Shown: positions 1 through 12,255 of the stretch, in pieces | How the letters are laid out: each line of letters opens with the position of its first letter | Position numbering within the stretch: the stretch's first letter is position 1 | Assembly (NCBI RefSeq): GCF_029873635.1 | Contig: NC_080422.1 | Coordinates: forward strand, 3,080,001 to 3,144,000 | Reading direction: 5' to 3' | Origin: Malania oleifera | Taxonomy: Eukaryota > Streptophyta > Magnoliopsida > Santalales > Ximeniaceae | DNA length: 64,000 bases | The notes under the pieces: generated by a model | What the model was told of the DNA's origin: nothing | The model's input: the letters and a program-made list of their open reading frames with translations, nothing else | Databases searched by the model: none | Position numbers and translations under genes: made by a program

Positions 1-558
1 GTGGGCACAAGCAATGCAAGAAGAACTAGAAGCCTTAAAGAAAAATAATACCTGGAAGTTGGTCCCATTATCAGAAGGAAAAAAAATAGTGGGATGCAAA
101 TGGGTATTCTCTAAAAAGTACAAGGCTGATGGATCAATTGACCGATACAAAGCAAGACTTGTGGCGAAGGGTTTTCCCCAAACGTATGGCATAAACTACT
201 CAGAAACCTTCTCACCCGTAGCTAAACTGAATATCGTTAGAGTCTTACTATCTCTTGCAGCAAATTTGGGCTGGCCACTACATCAACTCGATGTGAAGAA
301 TGCTTTCCTTCATGGCAACCTTGACGAGGCGGTATACATGGATATCCCGCCAGGATAAACAAGATCGGCTAGGAACAAAATTGTTTGTAAACTGGAGAGG
401 GCATTGTATGGACTAAAAGAGTCACCGCGACCATGGTTTGGCCAACTTAGTTCAGCTATGAGGAAGTATGGCTATCTCCAAAGTAACTCTGACCATACTC
501 TCTTCCTGAAACACCGACAAAGCAAGGTGACAGCATTAATAGTCTATGTGGATGATAT
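1..558 (+). mobile_element. Ty1/copia retrotransposon, left part (reverse transcriptase)
   Basis: The plus strand encodes the start of a copia-type reverse transcriptase: the [13 protein letters not shown] and [11 protein letters not shown] blocks, then [20 protein letters not shown] and finally the YVDDIV active-site block, where the sequence stops at the border of an inserted Ty3/gypsy element. The same protein resumes at 12256 with the downstream RT, RNase H and the 3' LTR. The 5' LTR, gag, protease and integrase lie left of the window. The copy is a broken fossil with a few breaks besides the large insertion. Family assignment is firm from the RT blocks; the clade within copia is not settled. 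Confidence 0.92.
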
Positions 559-647
559 TGTAATGACCCGAAGAATAATGGTATTTAAATAATAAAAAGA
601 GAGGGAAATGGAAAAAGGAACAGAATAAGGCAGCCGACTTCATTGAC

Positions 648-896
648 TAACGCTTCGCGTTCGTTGACGACATTGCATTTTGGATGGGATAATCCCAAGA
701 AATTTTCCAGGCCTCGTCGATGAACACAGGGGCTTTGTCGATGAGGTTTCTTCAGGATCTCGTCGATGAATTTCCATCTCGTTAACGAGAAGATACCAAG
801 AGAGGATTTTTGGAAGTCTGAAATTCATCGACGAGGGTTCAAGTTCATCGATGAACTTTCTATAGGACTCGTCGACGAGGTGACGTGGCTCATCGA
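648..896 (+). promoter_or_regulatory. Palindrome array (TCGTCGACGA type) in U3 of the 5' LTR
   Basis: This stretch holds about ten exact or near copies of the 10-bp palindrome TCGTCGACGA, spaced irregularly by about 10-40 bp, many decayed by C-to-T or G-to-A changes at CpG (for example cgtcgatga and catcgacga). An A/T-rich TATA-like stretch follows at about 903-915. The position matches that of the arrays in the 3' LTR and three solo LTRs in this window. A role as promoter or protein-binding array is inference. Confidence 0.55.
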
Positions 897-994
897 CGAA
901 TCCCACAATAAAAATAGTGATAAACTCATTTACTTGCGTAGGAAATTCACTGAAACCCTCTCTTTTCTCTTCCTACGGTCTCTCCCTTCTCTCT

Positions 995-3229
995 TGTTAG
1001 AAAAGGTGTATTCCCAAGAGGGGGGGTGAATTGGAATTTAAAACTTTTTCTCCTAGGTTGGTTTATCCAACAACAGTATATACACAACCTAGGGTCAGTC
1101 TATGCAATTTCCAAATATGCCGATAAATATAATATATGGAAATTCAAATCAAGTGCATCATTTAATAACATACATGTGCGGTAAATGTAAAGTGCGGATA
1201 TGTAAACAAACACACGATATGTTATCAGGGTTCGGCCAACTGTGCCTACGTCCCCGCCTTTAGCTCGCAAGCCAAAGAATTTCACTAAGGGCTCACTTAA
1301 GGGTGGAGTGACACCATTTACAACTAGGTCAAATTAACACAGAGTTGACCTCAACCTTAACCAGGTCAATTAGCGGGGCTGACCTCAACCTACACGCCTT
1401 AACAGGACGACGCACCTAGCTTTCCTAACCGGGTCTAATCCAATCCGGGACTATTCCAGGGTTAGTCTCCCTCTTCAGGCCCGTGCTTGGAAATACAACA
1501 GTATTTAAAATACAATCAAATGGTACAATGAATAAGCTTTCAAGTAAAGCAGATGTATACCCAAATACGCACAATCACAAACACCACAGTATGATTCAAT
1601 ATGTAAGCTCAATGTGGTCTAAATGGTTCAACTCTCAAAAGTATTTTCTATCAGTGTAATGCGTACGTAAGAGTGACAAACTAACAGTCTTTGTATCACT
1701 AGATATGTTCAATAAATAAGCTCACACAAAGATGTCTAGTCTCAAGTATTTCAATCAGCAGGATATTTCAAGCATGTGAGTATCAAATGAAATATGAGCT
1801 CGGTTTGCAAAAGATGCGTAATCTTTGTCTTCGGAAAATAATATATAAGTGAAAGAATATTGCAACAAAGACCACTATCTCATAAACAAATATCTCTTCA
1901 AATATATTTATCAATACAAAGCACACTAGATATTTGAAAATGATTTTGAAAAGATTTTGCAAAAAAAATACTATAAGATCTTCTCAGGATATTGCAATGA
2001 AGGTGCAAGCTTAGAAGATCTAACAAGGTCTTTTTAGGATAGACTTATCAACAAAGTCCCCTAAGAATCCTTAGGTTTTGCTCTCTAATAAAATCGTGTC
2101 AGGCAAACAAAATAAGGAGAGCAACCCTATTCAAACACACTCAATCCACTTACAAATGATATAGGCAATGATAGAAGGCAAGTATGAGTGATTTAAGTAA
2201 GAAAATGAGTAGCATAGGATTTTTATTTTTCAGAAAATTCTTCCCTAATCAAGGTGGCTAATCACCCTTAATTTTCTCAAATGAACTCATATATATAGAT
2301 ATGGGAGAAAATATGACCGTTGGGGACCTATTTAGTATTATTAGGAAAGTTTAATGAAGTTTAGAGCATTTTAACCTTGTTTAAAAAATATTAACTGCGG
2401 TAAAAAATCAGGGCAACCCGACAGGTCCGGTCGACCAGGACTTAAGTGGTACGGTCGACTAGGGGTATTTTGAACTAAGTGGTCGGTTGACCAGGGCAAG
2501 GCGATTTCCCAAATTTCTGAGGTTCAATCGACCAGGTCATTTTGAACTGGCTAATTCGGTCGACCAGACCTCTGGGAATTCTCCCGAGCACCCTCCGATC
2601 GACAAGGTAGTTGGAGTACAAAAGTAGTCGGTCGATCGGGAGGTCCAAATGTTGACTCCCAGGTGGTTCGGTCAACCGGGGTCAAATGCACTATAAAGGC
2701 TCAGTCGACTAGGGTCTTGGTCAACAGTTGACCCGGACCAGTTTCGGTCGACCAGGCCAAAATGTACTGGCTTGGCTGGTCGACCGAAAGTGCATCATGT
2801 GTGCATTTCGGTCCCGTTTTGAAACAAACAAGCCCTATTCAAGTGCCTAACAATCATATGTGTACATGTGTGTGTCTTAGGGTCACTTGGGTCCAAAATA
2901 GAGACACCGAAAAAGTCTGGTGTTGGTCGACCGAAGAGTACACCCAAAGGTCTTTCTAAGGTCCTTTCTTATTCATGGTTTGTTTGAGCTTACGTAGTAA
3001 ATCATACATGTGATGTGTGTGAGCTTATTACAAACCAAGTACCTACTTACTATTACAGACCAATTAAATATATTACAATATGGAATAAAACTTTGGTCTT
3101 CGGGCTTTACTTGATTTTGTGCACATCTTTATTTTAACATTCTTGATTCCTGCACAAAAACTCAAACACTCATTAGATACAATGAATATTTGTCATAATC
3201 AAAACCGGGCATGACCAATAAGGTCAACA
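995..3229 (-). mobile_element. Solo LTR-like insertion inside the 5' LTR
   Basis: The 3' LTR runs through this point uninterrupted, so the 2235 bp are an insertion. It begins tgttag, ends gtcaaca and is flanked by tctct on both sides (990-994 and 3230-3234), the TG...CA ends and 5-bp duplication of an LTR element. The site lies in a CT-rich tract, so the duplication is less decisive. Read on the minus strand it starts with tgttgacc, carries a GGTCGACC-type array (about 2960 down to 2420) and then a TATA-like stretch (about 2287-2300), which suggests minus orientation. No coding region is visible, so I call it a solo LTR; a non-autonomous element of another class remains possible. Confidence 0.65.
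2420..2960 (-). repeat. GGTCGACC-type palindrome array
   Basis: About a dozen exact or near copies of the 8-bp palindrome GGTCGACC, usually in the longer form cggtcgaccagg, are scattered over about 540 bp with no fixed period. Several are decayed to ggtcgatc, ggtcaacc or ggttgacc, as expected from methylated-CpG loss. It shares only the GTCGAC core with the arrays in the host LTR family. Confidence 0.6.
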
Positions 3230-3759
3230 TCTCTCTTCGATTTAGGCCCCATTAGTCGCCAGATGGACGATCTGAGCCCACCACGACACTCCGGGCAAAG
3301 TTCTCTCCAAGTCTGCCGGAGCAGATCGTCGGTAGGGTTGAGTTGGAAACCATCCCAAATCTAGGGTAAGGCTTTCTACTCAGTATTTGCCTATTTGACA
3401 GTTGTAGAAAGCGTAGTATGCATAATAATACTGAACTTTAGTTCTGAAAAATGTCATTTTTAGGGTGTTGAATGGGGAACCCTGCAGGTGCGGGGCTGTT
3501 TGTTTTATGGGCTTTTCAGGACTCAGGTAAGGGGAAAAACTAAGCTATTATTTTATGAAAAATATATATATTATTATAGCATTTGAATTTAGGAAAATAA
3601 ATATATTTATATATATTTTATATTTGGGAAATACTGCTAAAAATGATGGTATGTTAAATATACGAAAAACCTGTTTCGTGTGGCATGAGTTGAAATTAAT
3701 ATGAAATATTGTTTTCTAGGAATATGATAAAGATATTGGTTTTTTATAATTGAAAACCG

Positions 3760-4010
3760 ACATACGGGCTGAGATTTTTATATGTTTTTCCAGCGTACGG
3801 GCTGAGCTATGTATATGATTTGCCAGCGTACGGGTCAAGTTATGGATATGATTTGCCAGCGTACAGGCTGAGCTATGTATATGATTTTCTAGTGTACGGG
3901 CCGAGCTATGGATGTGATTTTCCAGCGTACGGGCTGAGCTATGGATATGATTTGCCAGTGTATAGTCCGAGCTATGGTAAAATGTGAAATACCGGCATAC
4001 GGGCCGATGA
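3760..4010 (+). repeat. 33-bp minisatellite in the 5' LTR
   Basis: Six tandem units of 33 bp start at 3793, 3826, 3859, 3892, 3925 and 3958, each close to gcgtacgggctgagctatgg plus a T-rich tail; flanking partial units extend to about 3760 and 4010. Because 33 is a multiple of three, one frame stays open and gives a spurious repetitive protein on the minus strand. The 3' LTR holds the same array with one more unit. Confidence 0.85.
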
Positions 4011-4998
4011 TTTTCATGATATACGCATATATGCAAAATGATATGATTGATTTGATAATTAATGGTATGAAATATCCATGTATCACAGTTTCAGTATATG
4101 TTATATGTTATCAGAACCTGGTTGGCTTGATCTAGGCTAGCACTTGCACGGTACCGATGCTATGTGTTCGTGATTTATCATAATATTTGTGTTAACGCTG
4201 CTGTACAGAGTGGTGTGAGATTGGATGGTCGATGTGGTTTTAAGAAGTGTGTGAGCGCCACTAGTGTACGGACCAGGTCTGGCAGACCCATCGGACTTAC
4301 AAACTGTACTTTTGACTTGGCAGTGGTCGGCCAACCATTGTCAGGTCCCACCTTCGGGCCACACAACCCAATCATGTGGGGGTAATACATGAAACAGCCA
4401 GTTAACCCACTAGGATTGCTTTTGTATTATTATTCATATGAGATGAATTATGCTTGGGAAACCATTATGTGCTGCCATGTTTTGATTATACATGTTTTCC
4501 AGAAATGATATATATACAGTTTTACTGGTTGTGTTTATGATTATATGTATACCACAGAAATGCTCATGTTTCCACACACTAGTGTTAGTTTATTTCCCTT
4601 ACTGAGAGGTGTCTCACTCCGAATTTCATAAACATTTCAGGAGCCCCTGATAGGAAAGTGGGTAAAGCTTCACTGATATAGTTCTATTGATCTGCCCTCT
4701 CTGAAGGGTAAGTTTTGGTGGGAATAGTTGTATTTTTGTGGGAAATGTCCCTAGGTCTTTCTTTTTGGGATATGTATATAAATATAATTGATGTAGTAAC
4801 TCTGGTATTGTGATGGATGGTTTTGTATTTATGATATTATGATTGTATGTTTCCTGCTACTTAGGCTTCCGTTATGTTTTTCTTATGTATCCCTGGTACC
4901 TACAGGTCTAAATGGATTATGATATGTTGAGTTTTGTGATATTGGTTTTATTATATTATATAAAAAAATGTTATGTGGAAATTAAGCAAGTCGCCACA

Positions 4999-5015
4999 GT
5001 TTGGTATTAGAGCCT
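4999..5015 (+). other. Primer-binding site of the Ty3/gypsy element
   Basis: Directly after the 5' LTR end, tggtattagagcc at 5002-5014 differs by one base from the TGGTATCAGAGC sequence complementary to the 3' end of plant initiator methionine tRNA, the usual primer of this retrotransposon group. Confidence 0.75.
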
Positions 5016-5279
5016 AGGTTGCTAGGTTCTGTTGACTTTAGAATGCAGCGGAAATAATACCAGAGTTTAGAAAATGATTTAAGGTTGTTCTACAGTCTAG
5101 AGGTAGGACTTCCATAGTAGTTTCTGTGTTTTTCTTATGGTGACGATTTCAGGAAAACCGTAGTAAGCTATTGTCGAGTTGTGTTCCTAGAATGTAGGAC
5201 TGGGGATTAGAAATAAGTTGAGAGTGTTGAGATAAGAGGCTAGGTTAAGTGGGTAAATTATAAGTATAGGATTTCTAAG

Positions 5280-8200
5280 TTGTGTTTTTTGTTTTCAAGA
5301 TGGATCCAGGAGGAAGTAGTGCCTATGCAAGTGGCAGTTATGAAGCAGGGCCATCAGGTGCAGTTGGGACCAACTCTAACACTGTATTACGTAGAGTGGT
5401 GTGAGGTTATGGCTGAGATAGCTAAGAGCTCGAGGGAACAGGGTGGTCTGTCGACAGGCCATGGATACACTATTGAGAAGTTTACGAAAATAAATCCTCC
5501 GGCATTCTCAGGGGGAGTTGATCCTACAACCACTGAGAACAGGATGCAGGAGACCGAGAAAGTCTTGGCTGTGTTGCAGTGAACTAAGGAACAGAGGGTC
5601 CTCTTTGCCACCTAGAGACTGACGGGAGAGGTCGAGAGGTGGTGGACTACGGTGAGACTACTGGAGCAGCAAAGGGCGACTCCGATAGCCATGACATGGG
5701 ACCGGTTTAAGGAGTTGTTCTTCAATAGATATTTTCCAGCTACTGTCAGGGAGGCTAAAGTGGAAGAGTTTCTGAGTCTGAAGCAAGGATATCCATCCAA
5801 CAGTATGCGTCATGTTTCATCAAGCTCTCTCGTTTCGCCCCGTATATTGTTCCTGATAAGGCGAAAAAGGCGAGGAAGTTTAAGAGAGGCTTGAGGCGGA
5901 GTATATTCAAGTAGGTGGTGGTGCTACAAATCCAGGATTTTGCTGAGCTAGTTGATAGAGCAGCCTTGGCAGAGGTTGGTGAGTGGCTGGATGCAAAGGA
6001 GCAGGGACAGAGGAAGAGATCTACATCTACAGGTTATCAGCGGGGTCATAGACTGGGTTAGTGGAGGAGAGGAAATCATGGCAGAGGACAGAGACTGGAG
6101 ACTGGAGGACGCAAGGTTCAGGCAGTGCAGAGTCCTCCTATCTGCCAGACTTGTGGGAGGAGACACTGGGGAGAGTGTCGAGTAGGTGGAGTTGTCTGCT
6201 ACTACTGTGATAGACCGGGGCACATGGTGTGAGACTACCCTACACCACCAGATGTAGTTCCAACTCCCAGACCATACCGAGGAGGTTATCAGGCGCCACG
6301 TAGGGGCCAGTAGAGGAATATGGCTCTAGCCAGGGTATTTACTCTGACGCCAGGTGAGGTTGAGACGGTAGGTGACGTGGTGACAGGTATGGTTATTATG
6401 CTTTCTTTTAAAGTTATTGCATTGTTTGACGCAGGAGCCACACACTCGTTTGTGTCCTTGGGGTGCACTAGACTATATGGGGCATAAACACAGTTGTTGA
6501 ATACTGAACTATTGGTATCTACACCGACTGGGTCAGCAGTGAGGTGTAGTAGGGTGCTCTAAGGTTGTTTAGTTGATATTCAAGGAAAAATTTTGTCTGC
6601 TGATCTGATAGTGCTCGATATGCATGGATTCGATGTGATCTTCGGCATGGATTGGCTAGCAACTAGTTTTTCCAACATAGATTGTCATTCACAAGAAGTG
6701 ATATTCAGACCTCTGGGATAAGTGAAATTCAAGTTCGTAGGGTCGCGAGTGCAATCCCCGCCTTAGCTAATTTCAGCTATTCAGACGAGGAGACTACTGA
6801 TGAGTGGTTGCTAGGGGTTTGTGGCTGTTATAAAGGAGATGTTAGAGAATGAATTGAAATTTTCTAACACACCTGTAGTAAAGGAGTTTATAGATGTTTT
6901 TCCAAACGAGTTTTCAGGTTTGCCACCCGATCGAGAGGTAGATTTTCCTATTGATCTAATTCCAGGTACGGTGCCGATTTCTAAAGTACCTTACCGAATG
7001 GCGCCAGTGGAATTGGCAGAATTGAAGAATCAGCTGTAAGATTTGCTGGATAAGGGCTTTATACGACCTAGTGTATCTTCGTGGGGAGCTCCAGTTCTAT
7101 TTGTGAAGAAGAAGGACGGGTCCATGAGGATGTGTATAGATTACAGGGAAATCAATAAAGTGACAATCAAGAACAAATGTCCCCTACCCTGTATCAACGA
7201 TTTGTTTGACCAGCTCTAGGTTACATGGGTGTATTCGAAGATTGACCTCAGATCTGGTTATCATCAGGTAAAAGTGAAAGTAGAAGACGTCTCGAAGACG
7301 GTCTTCAGGACCAGATATGGGCATTACAAATTTCTTGTTATGCCCTTTGGTTTGACGAATGCTCCTACGGTATTTATGGACCTAATGAATAGAGTCTTCC
7401 ACCAATATCTAGAACAGTTTGTTGTTGCTTTTATTAATGATGTACTGGTCTATTTAAGGAGCCATGAGGAGCATGAGATGCACTTGAGGCAAGTTTTGCA
7501 GACACTACGGGAAAAGACGTTGTATGCCAAGTTCAGTAAATGTGACTTTAGGCTTGAGAAGGTCATATTCTTGGGGCATGTTATATCTGGAGATGGTATT
7601 TCTATGGATCTCGATAAAATTGAGACGGTAGTGAATTGGGTTAGACCGAGAAACGTTCAGGAGATTAGGAGTTTCTTGGGGTTAGTTGGTTATTACCGTC
7701 GTTTCGTTGAGGGATTCTTAGCATTATCACAGCCTCTGACATGACTGACTATGAAGAATGTCATGTTTTAGTGGGATGATAGTTGTGAAAAGAGTTTCCA
7801 GGAATTGAAGCAAAGATTAGTCACAGTACCAGTATTGGTCATCTCGTCAGGGGGTGAGGGGTATATCATTTACAGTGATACGTCCTTGAAAGGATTGGGT
7901 TGTGTATTGATGCAGCATGGCAAGGTGGTGGCGTATGCTTCCAGGCAGTTGAAAGAATATGAAAAGAACCACCCTACCCATGATCTTGAATTGGCTGTTG
8001 TGGTACATGTATTGAAAATTTGGAGGCATTACCTGAACGGCGAGCAGTGTGAGATTTTCTCCAACCACAAGAGCTTAAAGTATTTCTTTACCTAGAAGGA
8101 ACTGAATATGAGACAGAGAAGGTGGTTAGAGTTGATTATGGATTTTGATTGTACTATCAATTACCACCCAGGGAAAGCAAATGTGGTAGCTGATGCGTTG

Positions 8201-9760
8201 AGCGGGAAGTCTGCGTGACCAGTGATAGTAGCTATGGAGATCCAGTATCCGATCATGATGGATCTGGAGAGACTCAGCATAGAATTGGTAGAGAGTGATC
8301 CACCAGTGTATATTGCCAGCCTAGTGGTACAGCCTACTCTGCAAGAACGAATTAAAGCAGCTCAAAAAGAAGACCTAGAATTAGTAGAGGGGATATACAG
8401 AGTGCAAAGTAGTTAGAGGGAGGAATTCGGAATTGCAGACGACGGAGCTTTGCTGTTCCGTTCTAGATTATGCGTTCCTACTGATACTGACATTAGGAAG
8501 ACTATTTTAAAGGTGGCTCACAAATCATTGTATATAGTTCATCCCGGTAGTACGAAAATTTACAGGGATCTATGAGAGTTTTATTGGTGGAGTGGTATAA
8601 AAAGAGAGATTGCCGAGTATATAGCCTAGTGCTTGATGTGCCAGTAGGTAAAAGCTGAGCACCAGAGGCCAGCGGGTCAATTGCAGCCGTTATTTATCCC
8701 ATAGTGGAAGTGAGATCATTCCATGGACTTCGTGTCAAGACTGCCGACGACGTTACATGGCCAAAATGCCATCTGGGTGATTGTTGATCGTTTGACTAAG
8801 ACCGCTTATTTCCTTCTTATCAAGATCAGCTATTCCCACAACCATTTAGCGGAGATTTATGTTCAGGAGATAGTTTGTTCTCATGGGGTGGTCGTATCTA
8901 TTGTGTCAGATCGAGACCCGCGTTTCACTTCACAATTATGGAAAAGCTTGCAGGAAGCTTTAGGGTCTCAGCTATCATTTAGCACAGCATTCCATCCTCA
9001 ATCGGATGGGCAGACTGAGAGGACGATACAGAAACTAGAAGATATGCTCCGAGCATGTGTCTTAAATTTTGGGGGTAGCTGGACTCAGTTCATGCCACTG
9101 GTAGAGTTTGCGTATCATAACAGTTACCAGTCTAACATCGGCATGGCACCATTTGAAGCTCTATATGGTAGAAAATTTCGTTCTCCATTATATTGGGACG
9201 AGATGGGTAAGCGATGAGTTGTAGGACCAGAGCTTGTACAGTAGACGTATGATAAAGTTCGACTCATCAGGGATAGAATCAGTGCAGCTCAGAGCCGACA
9301 GAAGAGTTATGCCAATAATTGCCGCAAGAATTTGGAGTTCGATGTGGGTGACCATGTATTTTTGAAGATATCTCCGTTAAGAGGAGTTATGAGGTTTGGA
9401 AGGAAGGGTAAACTTAGCCCTAGGTTCATCGGTCTGTTTGAGATTTTAGAGAAAGTGGGACCAGTTGCCTACAGGCTAGCTTTTCCACCTACACTATCCA
9501 GGATGCACGATGTATTCCATATATCTATGTTGAGGAAATACGTCTCAGACCCTTCTCATATTATCAGCTATGGTGAGTTAGAGCTCAATGATTCGCTAGT
9601 CTATGAGGAGGTACCAGTGCAAATTCTGGACAAAAAGGAACAAGAATTATGTATTAACAAGATTCTCTGGTAAAAGTTCTATAGAGGAATCACACAGTAG
9701 AAGAGGCTTCTTAGGAGCTCAAGGAACAGATTAGACAGAATTACTCGTAGTTGTTCCACG
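5280..9760 (+). pseudogene. Broken gag-pol region of the Ty3/gypsy element
   Basis: Domains in order on the plus strand: gag (about 5300-6190, with the TWDRFKELFFNRYFP block typical of plant retrotransposon gag), a CCHC zinc knuckle (about 6197-6235), aspartic protease (about 6360-6660, with an ALFDAGATHSFVS active site), reverse transcriptase (about 6840-7740, [11 protein letters not shown] and MPFGLTNAP blocks), RNase H (about 7760-8215, ending in ANVVADALS-like residues), zinc-binding and catalytic integrase (about 8500-9220, SDRDPRFTSQ and FHPQSDGQTERT), and an integrase tail with a chromodomain-like end (about 9330-9670). It is a fossil with many breaks and no intact open frame across domains. 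The order and the chromodomain-like tail place it with Tekay/Del chromoviruses. Confidence 0.92.
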
Positions 9761-10013
9761 AAATTTAGTCATAAATAAGGAAATGTAAGTGAATGTATAA
9801 ATGTTTCTTTTGTAGGTACATATAATACTTTAGTTAGTAAGTGGTATTTTAGTTTTGGGGGAAATTTTCTTTTGGTATATGTAATCTCCCAAGACTCGAA
9901 ATGTAACCACGGTATTCCTCCGCCATAAGTGAGGGTAAGTAATAAAATAAGTAGACCGTTTTATTTTAAGGAATAATAAGTTGCGTGAACAATAAATTTC
10001 GAGGATGAAATTT

Positions 10014-10029
10014 TATAAGGAAGGGAGAA
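10014..10029 (+). other. Polypurine tract of the Ty3/gypsy element
   Basis: The purine-rich stretch ataaggaagggagaa ends exactly where the 3' LTR begins, the expected position of the plus-strand primer for reverse transcription. Confidence 0.75.
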
Positions 10030-11746
10030 TGTAACGACCTGAAGAATAATGGTATTTAAATAATAAAAAGAAAGGAAAATGGAAACAGGAACAGAAGGAG
10101 GCAGCCGACTTCGTCGATGAACGTTTCGCGTTCGTCGACGACGTTGCATTTTAAATAGGATAATCCCAAGAAATTTTCCATGCCTCGTCAACAAACACAG
10201 GGGTTTCGTCAACGAGGATTCTTCAGGATCTCGTCGATGAGAAGATACTAAGACAGGATTTTTGTAAGTCTAAAATTCATCGACAAGGGTTCAGGTTCGT
10301 CGACGAACTTTCTACAGGACTCGTCGACGAGGTGATGTGACTCGTCGATGAATCCCGCAGTATAAGTGCTAAACTCCTTTTCTTGTGTAGGAAATTCACT
10401 GAAACCCTCTCTTTTCTCTTTCTACGGTCTCTCCCTTCTCTCTCTTCGATTTCAGCCCCATTAGTCGCCAGATCAACGATCTGAGCCCACCATGACGCTC
10501 CAGGGAAAGTTCTCTACAAGTCTGCCGGAGCGGATCATCGGTAGGGTTGAGTTGGAAACCATCCCAAATTCAGGGTAAGGTTTTCTACTCAGTATTTGCC
10601 TATTTGACAGTTGTAGAAAGCGTAGTATGCGTAGTAATACTGAACTTTAGTTGTAGGAAATGTCGTTTTCAAGGTGTTGAACGGGGAACCTTGCGGGTGC
10701 AGGGCTGTTTGTTTTAGGGGCTTTTCAGGACTCAAGTAAGGGGAAAAACTAAACTATTATTTTATGAAAAATATGTATATTATTATAGCATTTGAATTTA
10801 GGAAAATAAATATATTTATATATGTTTTATATTTGGGAAATACTGCTAAAAATGATGGTATGTTAAATATACGAAAAGCCTGTTTCGTGTGGCATGAGTT
10901 GAAATTAATATGAAATATTGTTTTTTGGGAATATGATAAAGATATGGATTTTTATAATGGAAAACCGGCGTACAGGCCGAGATTTTTATATGTTTTTCCA
11001 GCGTACGAGCTAAACTATGTATATGATTTAATAGCGTACTGGTCGTGCTATGTATATGATTTGCCAGCATACGGGCCGAGCTATGGATTTGATTTTCCGG
11101 CATACGGTCAGAGCTATGGATGTGATTTTTCAACGTACGGTCCGAGCTATGAATGTGATTTCCCAACGTACGGGCTAAGCTATGGATATGATTTTCTGGC
11201 GTACGGGCCGAGCTATGGTAAAATGTGAAATATCGGCATACGGGTCGATGATTTTCATGATATACGTATATATGTAAAATGATATGATTGATTTGATAAT
11301 TAATGGTATGAAATATCCATGTATCACAGTTCAGTATATGTTATATGTTATCAGAACCTGGTTGGCTTGGTATAGGCTAGCACTTGCACGGTACCGATGC
11401 TATGTGTTCATGATTTATCATGATATTTGTGTTAACGCTGCTATACGGAGTGGTGTGAGATTGGATGGTCGATGTCGTTTTAAGAAGTGTGTGAGCGCCA
11501 CTGGTGTACGAACGAGGTCTGGCAGACCCATCGGAGTTACAGACTGTGCTTTTGACTTGGTAGTGGTCGACCAACCATTGTCAGGTCCCGCCTTCGGGTC
11601 ACACAACCCAATCATGTGGGGGTAATACATGACAACAACCAGCTAACCCACTAGGATTGCTTTTTTATTATTATTCATATGAGATAAATTATGCTATGGA
11701 AACCATTATGTTCTGTCATGTTTTGATTATACATGTTTTCCAAAAA

Positions 11747-11790
<44 letters not shown>

Positions 11791-12255
11791 TTACTGGTTA
11801 TGTTTATGATTATATGTATACCACAAAAATGCTCATGTTACCACACACTAGTGTTAGCTTATTTCCCTTACTGAGAGGTGTCTCATCCCAAATTTCATAA
11901 ACATTTTAAGAGCCGCTGATAGGAAAGCGGGTAAAGCTCCGCTAATATAGTTCTATTGATTTGCCCTCTCTGAAGGGTAAGTTTTGGTGGGAATGGTTGG
12001 ATTTTTGTGGGAAATGTCCCTAGGTCTTTCTTTTTTGGATGTGTATATAAATATAATGGATGTAGTAACTCTAGTATTGTGATGGATGGTTTGGTATTTA
12101 TGATATTATGATTGTATGTTTGCTGCTGCTTAGGCTTCCGTTATGTGTTTCTGATGTATCCCTAGTACCAACGGGTCCAGGTGGATTATGATCTGCTAAG
12201 TTTTGTGATATTGATTTTATTAAATATATATGTGGAAATTAAGTAGGTCATCACA
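10030..12255 (+). repeat. 3' LTR of the Ty3/gypsy element
   Basis: It starts tgtaacgacctgaag and ends gtcatcaca, and the target duplication gatat follows. It contains a TCGTCGACGA-type array at about 10108-10353 with three exact palindromes, a CT-rich leader ending near 10445, seven units of the 33-bp minisatellite from 11001 to about 11231, and a TA microsatellite at about 11751-11787 that the 5' LTR lacks. This copy is not interrupted and so defines the empty site for the insertion found in the 5' LTR. Confidence 0.92.
11001..11231 (+). repeat. 33-bp minisatellite in the 3' LTR
   Basis: Seven 33-bp units start at 11001 and recur every 33 bp. They match the six-unit array in the 5' LTR, so the two LTRs have diverged by one unit as well as by substitutions. 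The open frames over this stretch on both strands are by-products of the 33-bp period. Confidence 0.85.

Larger units (their letters stand above)
559..4998 (+). repeat. 5' LTR of the Ty3/gypsy element (interrupted)
   Basis: It starts with tgtaatgacccgaag and ends with tcgccaca, followed directly by the primer-binding site. Apart from the 2235-bp insertion at 995-3229 it lines up along its whole length with the 3' LTR at 10030-12255. It carries a TCGTCGACGA-type palindrome array near its start (about 648-896) and a 33-bp minisatellite (about 3760-4010). Without the insertion and its duplicated 5 bp it would be about 2.2 kb, matching the 3' copy. Confidence 0.9.
559..12255 (+). mobile_element. 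Ty3/gypsy retrotransposon (Tekay/Del chromovirus type), nested in copia
   Basis: The element has both LTRs, a primer-binding site, gag-pol remains and a polypurine tract. It begins with tgtaatgacc and ends with gtcatcaca. The 5 bp just outside on each side are identical (gatat at 554-558 and 12256-12260), so this is one insertion event into the reverse transcriptase of a copia element. The order gag, protease, RT, RNase H, integrase, then a chromodomain-like tail marks the chromovirus branch; wording of the RT and RNase H resembles Tekay/Del. The coding part is a fossil with roughly a dozen breaks. In two stretches compared by eye the LTRs differ at about 7-10 percent of sites, suggesting an insertion some millions of years old. 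The 5' LTR carries a later insertion at 995-3229. Confidence 0.93.

Noticed and set aside
648-896. GTCGAC arrays considered as a CRISPR or a plain tandem satellite
   Set aside because: Spacing is irregular, units are 10 bp and palindromic, there are no unique spacers of constant length, and the host is a plant; a promoter-side motif array in an LTR fits better.
3716-4036. Minus-strand open frame of 106 codons with an SSARTLENHIH-type repeat (and the similar one at 10846-11166)
   Set aside because: It is the translation of the 33-bp minisatellite of the LTR; both strands stay open only because the period is a multiple of three.
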